DNA of 64,000 nucleotides, from NCBI RefSeq assembly GCF_905220415.1, contig NC_059538.1, forward strand, positions 7,006,001 through 7,070,000, read 5' to 3'. The notes beneath the pieces are model-generated. The model saw nothing but the letters and a program-made list of their open reading frames with translations, was not told where the DNA came from and made no database searches. Of this stretch, positions 37,201 to 47,400 are shown piece after piece (positions within the stretch are counted from its first letter, which is position 1; every line of letters starts with the position of its first letter). This DNA is from Colias croceus. Lineage: Eukaryota; Arthropoda; Insecta; Lepidoptera; Pieridae. The translations under genes were made by a program, and so were the position numbers.

Positions 37201-40200
37201 TACAGAATTGACCCTTCTACAGATTTATTATAATATGTATAGATGTAGGTAATAGAACACCCGTTTATCTAGTTTTATAATAAATTGCTTAATTTTAATC
37301 AAATGTTAGCTTAACACGTTCACTGCGCCATCATTATCAAAGAACTTTCAGCTGGTGCTTTGGAGACCTAAAAGATCTCGAAACTTACCAACCCATTGGT
37401 GCGTTTGAGACCTAATCAGTCTCCTAAAGATACAGTTTTGAAAATAATTTATATCTTCCAGAAAACAATGACATATACTTCGAAGTTTTTGTGGATGAAA
37501 GATAGTCTATTGTTTTATATTTTGCTAGGTTCGCACGCAGTTATGACATTTGAATAAACTACAAATACCAAAAAAAAATTAGATATCGATTGTATCTCGT
37601 ACCGCAACCGAAGATAGTTCAATATGTGTAGTAAGTAGTGATGGGAATGTCAGTAGTCGATTGAAATAGTTTTTTTAATTATGAAAAGTGTTTTTCATTA
37701 AAACATGGTAAGCACATTGATTGCGCGCATATGGTAACAATTCGTTTTCCGAACATTTTCCAAAATTTTTATTATACTGGACGATGCAGCAGTATAATCC
37801 GGCTTTGATTTTTTGTTCTTCTCCGTAGATACTGCTTTCCGAATCGGTGGTAAATGTTAAAAATATGTAATTACGTTTCAAAAGTGCTTGTAGAAGAAGT
37901 CTAATTGAATAAATAAATATTTGAGTTTGTCAGAAATCTCACCAAAATAAATAGATTTTTTACACTTTTTTCTTTTAAAAGAAATCATTGTTTATAAAAA
38001 ATTATCAACACCTAGATACGCGAGTATTATTTCCAAAACGAGCGTGCTCCCACATCGATGCTAGGACAACACTAAACCGAATCGCGCAGCGCCCGCGCCG
38101 CCTACCCTCCCTCTCTTGCGTCTACGAGGCCTACAATACCACGAGTACCGACATATCTCCTATCGCAAGGAATGAATATAATTGCAGTACTGTGCGTTAG
38201 GAACCTAATCCATCTCTAATTTATTTTTTAATGTAATTGAACTCAGCTTTAAGTAGGAAGCAAATATGTATATTTGTCCTACTCATACTTAAAGAACTTT
38301 ACAAGTTAGATCCTCCCGCAAGGAGTGAAAAAACACGATTATATTCAACGCACAAAACAAAAGTCCTGCAAGGGATCTAATAGATCTCGTAATGCAGCGA
38401 ACGTGTTAAATTAATAAAATTAGACAACTTTAAGTGAAGTCTGATTTCCGAGTATTTTCAGTCTGGACAACAAATTAGAAACAGCATGGTTCGAGTGTTC
38501 CAAAGTCAAAAACCTGTTGAAATGCCGCCAATATTTTTTTCTTCTACAAATATTTGCCCCGTACTTTAAACATTCCATTTAAAAGTTTCTGAAAATTAAT
38601 TTGCTTTGCAGTATAAATGGGTAAAAGTAAGATTTGTGGCCCATCAACAAGAAAAATAATTTTAAGTTTACATTTTAACAAAAACTGGAGTTACAGGAAA
38701 AAATCAAATCATTTAGAGTGTTCGATAAAAATATATTCAATGCTACCGTTTATTTAAAAGAGCATGGTACTTATGATTAAGTGCCTAAAAAAGCTCGACC
38801 ATGAAAAACCACAAGTTGTTTAATTTTATTAATTTATGCTTATGTTTGTTTAAAATTAAGCAATTTCTTATAAAACTAGATAAACGCCGGGTGTTCTATT
38901 ACATACGAAATAATACTTAATCTCTAATAGGTACGTTAATACGTAAATGTTAAATAAATTTGATGACTACTTCATCGTGTTACGTGTTTCTAATTAAACG
39001 TCCACCACTGTATACCTACCTATAATCTCTCTTCTTCAATCAATAAATCTTCTTACCTTATTAAGGTATTTATTTATCTATCTATTCTGACTCGTTTGAG
39101 AAAGAACGAGTAGACCGTATACTTTTAAAGACCATAGGTCCATAGGTTTAACCATAGGTTAAACTATTTTTTTATTGATTAAAATCCAAATAATTTTCAT
39201 TCCATAATATATCAGCCCTTAGTTTATGTTAACCAACCAATTAATAATAGTTAGGCAGATCAAATAAAATGTTTGCGGGCAGCAACTTGGGGCAACGGTC
39301 AAGGGTAGAGCACAAGGGCTAATTAATAAGTAGAGATACAGGACGGCAAGGGCGGCAAATGCAAATAACAATTTATAAAAGTTTTACACTCATTGAAAAA
39401 CTATTAATTTTTTACACGCGTTCGATCTTCAGTCACCTTCAGTCAGGCTTACCTCATAATAATTAATCACACAGTGCAGAGTAAATAATTCGTATGAATG
39501 CATTGACCAAACCAGCCACAAGGCTATCCGAATCAACTAATATCACTTTTTTTTAATCAGAGACATGATACAAGATTTGTCTTGTTTGGAATTATTAAAC
39601 ACGGTAATAGAAAATCTGGAAGATGATTGTATTGAATATATATTGCAAGCTAAACAAGTTTTTCAAGAATTACGCAATTTGACTCTCTCACATGGATGTT
39701 GTCCACAGGTATAAATCAAAAGTTTTGATAAAGCTTTATCTAAAACAAGAAAACATTTAAGTATATTGGTTTATATTTTTTGTAGGTTATACAATGGAAA
39801 ACCATTATTTTTTACTCCTGTGAAAGAGGTAAGTCATTACTAATTAATCATTATTCAATTAAAGTTTTCAATGTTTTTAAGATTTCATTCTGATGTGTAG
39901 TTTTAGGAAACCGTGGAATTGTTCTTTGCGAAGGACAAAAAACCGAATTAGAAAATGTTCATACTGAGATTGGAAATGAAGGAGATGAAACGCAAAATTT
40001 GTTCCAAAATATTTTTCAAGAAGTAAGGAATTTTCATTTCAATAAAAATAACAAAATTCAGGAAGATAAAGAAAAACCACTACTGTATACTAAAAATACG
40101 AATAAGCAATCAGGAAGCGAACCGTCATTTAGAAAAACTATATTAAATAGGAAGAGTCATTTAAAAAAGTTGCCTCCAAAAACGTTCAGGAAGATCACGT

Positions 40201-41150
40201 CAAAAAATCAGGAAGATCTATCATTTTCATTTCTTTTAAATTCAAATAAAACTTCTTTACGACAGAACGTTCAACAGTCTGTTGATACACAAATAAATAG
40301 TTGTGGTACAAGTAAAATTATAAACAGTTATAGAAATAGTAACTACGTAAGTCGAGCAACAAATACGACAACAGTTCCAAATTATTTAGTTAATAGCAGT
40401 ATCCTCACAAATGAAAACGAAATAGATTTTAACCCTGTTCATGCTTCAACACCGAAAAGGAAATATTATCATTCTTCGCAAGAAAACGTAACGGAATCGA
40501 CATCACTGCAACAAAGCCACCCTACTTTTCGTAAACGTACTAAAAAGTATACTCGCGGCAATCCACGCAATATGAGTAAAATGAGAAATCGCTCCTTAAG
40601 TTCTAAGTTCTTAGACGTCGTTAATCAGTCTTGTACAACGATCATAAAAAGCTTTAAAAGTGTATTCAATTTAAATTCTTATAAGAAAAGCAACGAAGAT
40701 GAAGTGAATGAAATTAATAATTTTCATAATGACACGTGTAGTTACAGTTTTACAAATTATATGCAAAAGAGGGACAATTTCTTTGCTGCAGAACGTAGTG
40801 GTCTCGAAACAGTTGAGTATGGAAAAGGTCTATCAAAATTGACACAATGCAGTTCATGTAACAATACACTTGATTTAAAAGAAAAAATGTTATTGGACCC
40901 ACGCCTAAAAGACACTGTTAAAAAGCTGAAACTTGGAATAAACCTATTTGGATGCGACTTTAAGGTTAGATAGTGATAATAAAAAATAAAAAACAGATAA
41001 TTATGAAATAATAACTTTATTAAAAAATTTCAACATTCATAATATTGTATTTCTTTTCAGAAAATTTCAAGGACATTTTGGCCAAACGAGAAATATATGA
41101 CGCCTTCTCTATTATACAGTCTATATCGTAAGCTTATTAACAAACGATGA
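25292..41150 (+). CDS. TERB1-like protein (meiotic telomere bouquet factor), probably incomplete
   Basis: Recognised exons: 25292-25435, 25511-25747, 36100-36189, 39561-39708, 39786-39828, 39907-40964 and 41061-41150. TERB1 links telomeres to the nuclear envelope in meiotic prophase and has an armadillo-type N-terminus and a C-terminal Myb domain. Resemblances seen here, from memory of the vertebrate protein: a helical start EIQDLLNLLKNTYELN; W..LC......C...NINQSYCAHLIPW; and LSCLELLNTVIENLEDD followed by AKQVFQELRN. A long Ser/Asn/Lys-rich middle follows, then a Cys pair (CSSC). The Myb-like C-terminus runs from LKLGINLFGCDFK to TPSLLYSLYRKL. Exon 3 ends in phase 0, but exon 4 needs phase 2, so at least one exon between 36190 and 39560 is missing or unrecognised. 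The start is uncertain: 25292 is an ATG that also overlaps a possible splice acceptor (TTTCAG). The first introns are filled with transposons. It could be a different armadillo/Myb protein. Confidence 0.55.
25808..26182 (-). repeat. 3' LTR of the errantivirus
   Basis: In element orientation it begins AGTAAAG and ends TTTTTACT. By eye it is identical in all 375 positions to the LTR at 35170-35544. The 65-residue open frame inside it appears in both LTRs for that reason and is not a gene. Confidence 0.95.
26027..27600 (-). pseudogene. env: Errantivirus env, broken by a frameshift
   Basis: Env is the membrane glycoprotein of these retroviruses. The main frame (27600-26437, 387 aa) contains a furin-like RIKR site followed by a Gly-rich GLINGLGSVIKSITGNLD segment, typical of errantivirus fusion subunits, and many paired Cys. 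Near 26480 the frame is lost at a run of A, consistent with a one-base indel. The membrane anchor and cytoplasmic tail continue in another frame (26425-26027 in the open reading, with the hydrophobic span WITFITIVIIMCLIYV). The last residues of that frame run into the LTR. No obvious signal peptide precedes the main frame; the true start may overlap the end of pol or come from a spliced leader. Confidence 0.8.
27630..28798 (-). pseudogene. pol: Errantivirus pol, integrase part (downstream of the insertion)
   Basis: This is the 3' part of pol. It shows the integrase zinc-binding HHCC pattern (H in HLLNNRH, CELC) and the catalytic D,D,E residues (WHIDF, VHDGEQ, SDVERLH). A C-terminal region follows with VGDTVYLKN and RFLGPYKI blocks. 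The ATG at the start of the open frame is not the natural start: the reading continues from the RT part at 31788-33769 once the TA-flanked transposon and one TA are skipped, with the frame preserved. The stop is 30 bp before the env frame. Confidence 0.92.
29479..30227. mobile_element. PIF/Harbinger-like MITE nested in the TA transposon
   Basis: It is flanked by a TTA duplication (29476-29478 and 30228-30230). The termini are inverted copies of GGGCCGATTTTTCAATGCCC, continuing with AGATAAACAG, about 30 bp in all. A 3-bp TTA/TWA duplication is typical of PIF/Harbinger. It is 749 bp long with no transposase. It interrupts the transposase-like reading of its host element near 30230. Confidence 0.82.
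30149..31217 (-). pseudogene. Transposase-like N-terminal remnant in the TA transposon
   Basis: On the minus strand a start at 31217 opens MDPKRSRCRSIIEL followed by an acidic run. In another frame near 30990-30820 comes a long Ser-rich tract. After a probable intron (donor near 30740, acceptor near 30670), a reading passes through KRKRIRS to PCGSTCRLKIADRISEESR. This C..C..K..SEE.R arrangement recurs, from memory, in uncharacterised transposon proteins of arthropods and cnidarians. The frame runs into the MITE at 30227; skipping the MITE would extend it by only about 20 codons to a stop. No catalytic core follows. The family cannot be named. Confidence 0.45.
31788..33862 (-). pseudogene. pol: Errantivirus pol, protease/RT/RNase H part (upstream of the insertion)
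   Basis: Read on the minus strand, the frame begins near the end of gag in the -1 frame. It has an aspartic protease motif (LIDTGSQ), reverse transcriptase blocks (MVIDYRRLNE, FSTLDLTSGYHQ, FGLKNAPATFQ and catalytic LVYLDDIIIYS) and RNase H (TDASD, TEKELLGIIWA, RTDHKAL and VADALSR). It is intact up to the TA insertion at 31786. Beyond that the open frame runs into the transposon and stops at 31643. The -1 offset from gag suggests translation by ribosomal frameshifting. Confidence 0.93.
33862..34992 (-). CDS. gag: Errantivirus gag
   Basis: Gag is the capsid/nucleocapsid polyprotein that packages element RNA. This 376-residue open frame on the minus strand opens with a Ser-rich segment. A capsid-like helical region follows (MDPKTLLSFVPTYDGDAFNL, then LTLKKECGDNREF). 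The C-terminus is Asn/Gln/Pro-rich and basic and lacks a CCHC knuckle, as is usual in errantiviruses. It is intact and overlaps pol by a few codons in a different frame. The identification rests on position and the PTYDGD-type capsid start. Confidence 0.88.
   Translation of the reverse strand: MHNPFTIPFHLKPPTFIYNYRDTGENHSSSESESSLSDLCYSNCSSNPTVIDNMDPKTLLSFVPTYDGDAFNLYNFINCAKHWLQIAGGDTPPNVMLLLSKLESKAAMTISMVDHDFKWKNIELTLKKECGDNREFNTLLIELSNVKRKGSYKDLIFELKQKLFFIRSKLLDKYTEKTLVDEVMEPYINTAQNALRNSLPYHDQIYVSNCGFEETAARILQLEAEGRFDNIKQKFSSILPPPRIVQQGYSQHKPNFTNQKHSYPNYLQNPRINYNNNNYNHNHNQSNNNNFHQKYPWKPNPNNVFNKPQNSYFKRNQYRPINRNLNETEDVSMRTAPQLRPGQTNLGKGLVAEEVFHSNNIEEANFYKKASQKKGP
35151..35170 (-). other. Errantivirus primer binding site (tRNA-Lys type)
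   Basis: Immediately inside the 5' LTR the minus strand reads TGGCGCCCAACTTAGGGG, with its T shared with the LTR end. The first eleven bases match the complement of the 3' end of tRNA-Lys, the primer known for gypsy. Confidence 0.75.
35170..35544 (-). repeat. 5' LTR of the errantivirus
   Basis: This 375-bp repeat is identical by eye to 25808-26182 and is followed by the CACA target duplication. It carries the element promoter in minus orientation. Confidence 0.95.
35905..36085 (+). mobile_element. LINE 3' end, 5'-truncated
   Basis: It starts near TGGTAGCCTGGAAGAGATCG, followed by GCGATAAGGCCGCC, GTGCAATAAAGTG and an AAATA-repeat tail. This phrase is common as the 3' UTR of lepidopteran non-LTR retrotransposons. 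The tail ends 15 bp before exon 3 of the TERB1-like gene. A second, shorter copy lies at 41862-41983. Confidence 0.65.
36917..37244 (-). mobile_element. Helitron-like insert with ACAG microsatellite
   Basis: On the minus strand it ends GCGGGCGGAAGCTAG next to a T, preceded by an imperfect GC hairpin. It contains TTTTATCCCGG, as in the other Helitron-like copies here. A CAGA/ACAG run of about seven units lies at 37092-37125. The right limit is inferred from where the Tc1-like arm resumes. Confidence 0.6.
37315..38405. mobile_element. piggyBac-like TTAA-flanked element
   Basis: It is flanked by TTAA (37311-37314 and 38406-38409). Its termini, CACGTTCACTGC and GCAGCGAACGTG, are inverted with one mismatch. 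Subterminal AGATCTCG motifs occur at both ends. It is 1091 bp and has no recognisable transposase; the short frames inside (37675-37881 minus and 37988-38200 plus) show no known motif. It is inserted in the left arm of the Tc1-like element. Confidence 0.7.
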
Positions 41151-41259
41151 GGCTCTAAGAAATATAAATAAATTATATAAATAATGGAAAGTATTCTTAT
41201 TCTCCCCAACCAGGTTGGGAAGTCCATGTCCTTAAGTAACTAAAATATAATATTCACTT

Positions 41260-44200
41260 TCATAGTCTGCTGTAAGTGGATTCATGACGAACCATGTCCC
41301 TTGTGATTTCATGAACTGTTGGTGTTCCTGTAACAATTTTACATATTATTTTCTCTTTCAATATAACTAAGAAATTATGTATTTATTCCTCTATTGTACC
41401 AAAGCACTGTGTTTCATTAGATCAAAAAAAATTCCCTGTGCTGTTTATTGTATTTATCGATCAAGGGATGTATTTAAAATGTAAGAGTAGAACACCCACG
41501 TGTCAATTTCTTATACTTTTTTTTTGAAAAAATGGCAAACTTTAGATGAATTTTTCATGAAAAATATAGAAATATATTCTGAAATCGTAACTGTCTAAGA
41601 TATTTATTTTAAATAAATATAGACTTATAAAGCATCTTTGGGCGCATATTATCCAGTTTTAATTTATGGAAAACTACCTCCGAATACCGAGAAATATTTT
41701 TTTTTTCAGATTTTCATTTTTATTTTTTTTCTCCCTAAAAACGCAAAAGTGCGGCTTGTCACTAGCATAGAATTATTGCTCGTAATAAGGCCTATCACTC
41801 ATAAAAAAACCACGCACTACAGCACAGGGAAATTTTTTTGATCTAATGAAACACAGTGCAAAGGTTGTCTGGAAGAAATCGCAGCGATAAGACCGCGAAT
41901 TGTACTTAGTGTAAGTTATATTTAAGAGTTTGTATTTCTTGTTTTGTTATATTTAAGTGCAATAAAGTATTTATAAATAAGAAATCTATACTAATATTAT
42001 AAAACTGAAGAGATTGTTTATTGGTTTGTTTGGTTGAATGTGCGCTAAAATGTTGTCAGTGTTAGCTTATCGAGCAAGGCTGTGCTAAGACCAATAGGAG
42101 CGAAAATACGGTTAAAATCGCTAGGGACAGCTAGCCCATAAGTTAATAAATAATTATGCGACTATTATTAGGAAGCACGAGACCGAGATAACAATTCGTT
42201 TTTCACCTTGAATCAAACAGGGTTATGCCATGTCGATAACCTATAATATTAACTACTATCACATCATGTACTATACTTTATGAGTTATATCTTTTTATCA
42301 CTTCTTTATTAACTACTTAAGTTTTTAGTATCAAATTTATCAAACTCAGATTGTCGAGAAGAGAGTGCTTCAAAATGCCTTACTACATTTAATTGATCAT
42401 TGGTAAAAAAAAAAATAGACAGAATTCAATTTTAATTAATTTTGACTACAATGACGTTCAGAATTCTCAAATGCATGCCTTACCTGCTATTTGCAGTGTG
42501 AATTCTAATTCTTTGCGCAGAATACTCAGCATCTTTTGAACGCCCTCTTGTCCTCCAACAGTAAGTCCCCATAAAGCTGGACGACCGACAAACACCTAAA
42601 TACAAATAAATAAATTGTTTATTATTGTTTAGGTACATTGTAAAACTTTAATAAGTAATAGAAGTAGAATTATACCATTTTCGCGCCAAGAGCTAATGCT
42701 TTATAAACGTCCGTCCCACTTGAGACGCCACCGTCTAGATATACTTCTACGTTGTAGTTTCTAACGGCTTCAACTATTTCAGGCAAGGCTTCGATCTAAA
42801 AAATAAAAACACTATTTTAACTTTTAATATAATATTATACGGCTTCATATAGTGCACTTTTAAACTACCTATTTAAAATTATGGACATTTTTAATTGTGC
42901 TGTTCTACGTTAATCTAAACAAATAAATACCGTTGGTGGCACTCCGTCAAGTTGCCTGGCGCCATGGTTTGACACTAAAATACCCGAGCAGCCGGCTTCA
43001 ACAGCTTTTATTGCATCGTCACCGCGCAATATTCCTTTAGCTACTATAGGGAGCTTTGTAATGCTGGAATGATTACAGTTCTCATGATAAATAACTTTAG
43101 TCAGTCATTATAAAAAAAATAGAAAAGTAACATTTTTTACCTCTTCAACCATTTAACTTCGTCCCATGTTAGTGTTTTATCGAATAGATTGTTGACATAG
43201 TTATTTAAACCACTGCCATCGGCAGTGCTGTGAATTTTCGTCGATAAGTGACCATCAAAGTTCGCTAATCTATAAAAAATGCAATGTCGGATTTCAATAA
43301 ATATTCTTCCAATCTTATATTTTACTACTAGGTATATTTATTTATATAAAAATAAATCTTACTTCAAATGACGCGGTAGGGTAAATTTGTTCCTTACATC
43401 TGCCCTTCTTAAACCGAAAATAGGTGTGTCTACGGTTAGAGCAATTGCTTTAAATCCTGCTTTCTCAGCTCTTAAAACAAGTTTTTTCGTGATTTCTCTG
43501 GAAAAGTTAAAAATGAAAGCCATAAGAATATGAGTATTGGAAGCAGTGAGTATATGCAGAAATAGCGTTAGAAATTTTATTATTATAATTTTTTTTATAA
43601 TGTAACTGACATAAATACTATGGTCTAAAACTAAAACTGCACTTAAACTGTCTCAGTTTCATAATTGAAAACGACAAATTTTATGTAAATTCTTAGATAA
43701 AAGTAGACCTAATAACTAATTGAAAAATTTTTTGTCCCCATTATATCGTCTCTCTGCAGCTAAGTGTAGAATATTCTATGTCCTAGAGTGAATTTGTTAA
43801 TTGTAAATATAAAAATACCTGTCGTTATAAATATAAAGCTGGAACCATTTAATTGCACTTGGCGCTGCCTCAGCGACTTCTTCTATGGAACTAGTAGAAA
43901 TAGTGCTCAATGTATAAATTACACCTTCGGCTTGTGCAGCTAAAATGTCAGGAGTTTTTTTTTATTTGTTAGAGTAAAAAATTGATATTAAGATGTTTTA
44001 ACACAATTATGGAAAAAGACAAATATAAAGACCTTTGACATTAGCAGTTTCTCCTTCAGGATGTGCCATTCTCTGCATTGCAGTAGGAGAAATTCCAACT
44101 GGCATGGTCACTCTCTCTCCCAAGATAGTGGTTTGTAGATCGAAATGTGTAATTCCAACGAAACATTTTGGCCGAATTCGAAGTCTGGAAATGTATTGAA

Positions 44201-44403
44201 TGCGTTCATATTATAGTATTTTCTCACTTAAATGAAGTCCATATAAAACTACATGGATGTAATGTTTACCTTTGAAAGGCACGTTTGTTTTCTGCTAGAG
44301 TGTATTCGTCAGTGGCTCCACTTTTATAATAATCCCTAGCAGCTTTAGGAAGCAATGCAGTTGCTGCATCTTCCAAATCTTTAATACTTATAAATTTCTC
44401 CAT
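41260..44403 (-). CDS. HAO: FMN-dependent (S)-2-hydroxyacid oxidase, complete, 9 exons
   Basis: This peroxisomal-type flavoenzyme oxidises glycolate or longer 2-hydroxy acids to 2-oxo acids, making H2O2. Exons in transcript order: 44403-44270, 44184-44033, 43939-43819, 43497-43363, 43269-43141, 43063-42931, 42795-42676, 42595-42484 and 41327-41260. They sum to 1104 nt (367 aa, against 370 in human HAO1), all in frame. FMN and catalytic residues are present: Tyr in ARDYYKSGA, PVGISPTAMQRMAHPEGE, QLYIY, ALTVDTP, the Lys in VAKGI, the active-site His and Arg in SNHGARQLDG, and DGGVSSGTDVYKALALGA with VGRP. The C-terminus ends YSRL, which could serve as a weak PTS1-type peroxisome signal. The last intron is 1.1 kb and contains a MITE and a LINE tail. 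Which substrate is preferred cannot be told. Confidence 0.93.
41404..41859. mobile_element. MITE in the last HAO intron
   Basis: The termini are long inverted copies (about 40 bp): CACTGTGTTTCATTAGATCA on the left and its complement at 41839-41858. A CAAAG pentamer on both sides may be the target duplication, but the exact edge is ambiguous. It is non-coding; the plus-strand frame at 41638 is chance. It abuts a LINE 3' end. Confidence 0.65.
41862..41983 (+). mobile_element. LINE 3' end fragment
   Basis: It contains GGTTGTCTGGAAGAAATCGC, GCGATAAGACCGC and GTGCAATAAAGTATT, matching the fragment at 35905-36085. It is followed directly by TCTATACTAATATTATAAAA, the typical 5' end of a Helitron-like element, which continues to somewhere near 42134. 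Confidence 0.55.
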
Positions 44404-47400
44404 TATACTTGAATACACTGATCACACTGACCAATCTCCTTCAAAACAATTAGTTTATGTATGTGTATTTATTTGATAAGACAGTTAATGAGTTATCAAA
44501 CGCACAATAGGGTCGTGGGTCAGAGCAGACGTAATATTTGCAAAATATTTTTTTATTATACATATGTGATAACAAGGTTTATAACATTTCAAAATAAAAT
44601 AGTATTTTTGATATTGTGGCAATTAAGTAAAACACTCGTAAATTTCAAAATTTATTTTCGATTTTATAATATTTGTATGAATGCTTTTTAACTGCATCCC
44701 TTGATGTCAAATGCCTTTCCTTACATATTTGCCATAGAAACGTTATATAAAACTCAACCGATCTTATAACAAATCTAATAAATACAAATATTACAATTTC
44801 AAGCATATTATATGCTTGTGATAACATTTTAAAGAATGTTATATAATTTAATGAGAATCCGTAAGTATGAAAAATTGTTATAGCTGAGACATTTACGGTT
44901 TGCTTGAAATTAATATTTATAGGTCAAATTATTCATAATTTAACACTCGTGATCATTCTTCTTGATATAACAGCTATCCTTCGATATTTAAAATGTCATG
45001 AAGATGGTATTTAAGTATTTACAAGAAATAAAAATTTGCAATGTTCTGAGGAAACTAGAACTCTTTTGGCAGTTTCAATCTTACGTTTGAGATATCGACA
45101 CTTTTCCATCACTCTTAGCCTAATCGATCACAATTTCACTTTCGTTTCCACAACTTTCTCCGCGAATATTACAAAAGATACAAAACATTTCGGAATAATT
45201 ACTAAGCTATGGGAAATTAGAACCGCCAATTACCCTTCTACTATATATCCATCTTTGGTAATAAAGTTATTAACAATCAAATAACGGTCGATGCACCAGG
45301 TTTAACATATTTTACATAATATAAACGTCATAAAATCAGTGAAGCGTTCAGTGTCATGCAAATTTTATTAATATAAAATACTAAGTTATCCTAGCCAAGC
45401 GATACATTGGACTTAATTAATCCATTTGGTTCAAATAAAAATTAAAATAACATATTTTAACAAATGTACAGACTATCAGGTGCATGCAAATTGAGCAAAT
45501 TAAATTCAAATAAGGCACAAAGTCTTTGCGATAAATTCTAAAAAAGCCTACCAAGAAACAATATCTCTTTAAATGATGCGGTGGTATTACTGTGTATTTA
45601 TAATGTGGTTTACTATTATATTACTAAAGATGCTTATAATAATATTAAGAATTAACTCATTTCTTTGTATGAAGATAATATTTTGTGATGAATATACAGT
45701 TTTTGGATACGTTGTTTTCCTGATAGCCTGGATAATTTACATTGTATAGAAAAAATAAATATACAACCTTTAAGCAATATAAAAATAAATAACATATATT
45801 ACAAAGCAGAACATTGACAGTGGCAACATATTCCTGTTAGACTAGTGTTTCCATACATCTATATCTACATTATCTAAACACTTGTTATTAGTTAAGCTAG
45901 CGATACATTCTCCAATATCGCACTGTAGAGTTCGTCTTAGGCCACTAATTGTATAATTTTGGCCTAAACGTTCATTTTTCTTGAGACCAATATCTGAAAC
46001 GGTATAAGCCAATTCTTATTGACCACATTAGCAGCAGTTTACCACGATTATAATTTATTGTTACTCAATATTGATTCTATTTTTTGATCCAGGGTAAAAT
46101 GTAGCCATCAACTAGTGTTACGGTAAAACCAACAATAAGGCTTTATATTACATAAGAATATTTTTAGTAAAATAAACAGTTAACTTGCAAAATTTTAAAA
46201 TGCTGTTTTTATCATTTTTATTAAAATTAAACAAGGAATAAAATCGCATATTACCAAGAATAATAGAAAAGAATTTAATAATCGCAAACAATATCAATAA
46301 TAATTATAAAACAAACGATCACAAACGTTTTCTTTGTTAGCACCCACAAACGGTCCGTTAATATAAAGCGATATTATTTGCTTTCAATATATTATCCTAA
46401 ACCTTAACTATTATTTGTACTGTGAAAAATAAACTCGCGTGATAATTATAAGAAAAGATTTAATTACAAAAAAAACATGAAATTATGAATATTTTATGTA
46501 TTGTGTAAAAAAAGTGTCATGAATTCTACGACTTTTTAGTATAAATGGTCTAAATTTCATGATAAGTAATTAAGCACTTATACGTATAAGCTAACATAAA
46601 AGCGTTTAGCAAAACTAAACACAAAATTTCAAAGAAGAGACTTCATAATCCTGAAATCTATCTCTTGTTTATTATAGCAGTAAGCTACGTGCAGTTCGTT
46701 TTGTAATCGAATCATATATGTAGTTAATATTATTGAAAAAGGTATTTGATATATTATTATGTAATACACTTAAATGTTATTTCGCCCTATCGACGCTAAG
46801 CAAAGAAGTCGAGTTTCACACAAGAATAACCGGTATTTAGAAGCCTTATGATTGGAGGAGATATATACTTGGCAGTGCGAAGTGCTGATATCACAACTCA
46901 AATTAAGCAATATGCAATAAAAAGCGAACATGAATAATAAGGTTGTGCATTAATTATACATCAGCCCTGTTTATTTATTTATTATTATTTGTCAGATCGT
47001 TTTGTGTTTTTGACTCTTTCAGTCTTCAATTTGATAAATTAAAAGAGAACAGCGTTTCCTAGGCTTTTGCAGTGCATTTCAACAATTTTAAGTCTTTGAC
47101 ATGCTAATACTTGCGGAACTTCAGATGAAATATGAATTATGATTGCTTATATTCGAACATTTGACTCAAAATCTTACAGTAAATTAATACAAATAAACTT
47201 GTTAATGTCTAGTCACAGAATACAAGAAGGCTTATTCTTTACTAGAAATTAAGGCCAAAGTACCCCATCCATTACAAAAAAAGGCATGCTAATCTTACTG
47301 TTAATTGCTAGATTAGATATAAATAAATACTTGCGAAAATATCACTTGCGTTAAAACTCGTATTGAAAACCTTCTTATATTCAGATACTAATTTCCAAAT

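Larger units (their letters stand above)
36814..39010 (+). mobile_element. Decayed Tc1-like transposon with long inverted repeats
   Basis: Flanked by TA (36812-36813 and 39011-39012), with CAGTGGTGGACG termini typical of Tc1-type elements. The inverted repeats are long, about 230 bp when later insertions in the left arm are ignored, as in Minos-type elements. At 38617 a plus-strand frame starts MGKSKICG and contains NKNWSYRK..NHLECS, followed in another frame by EHGTYD. This is the helix-turn-helix start of a Tc1 transposase with a frameshift. The catalytic domain is missing. The left arm is split by two further elements (36917-37244 and 37315-38405). Confidence 0.78.
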
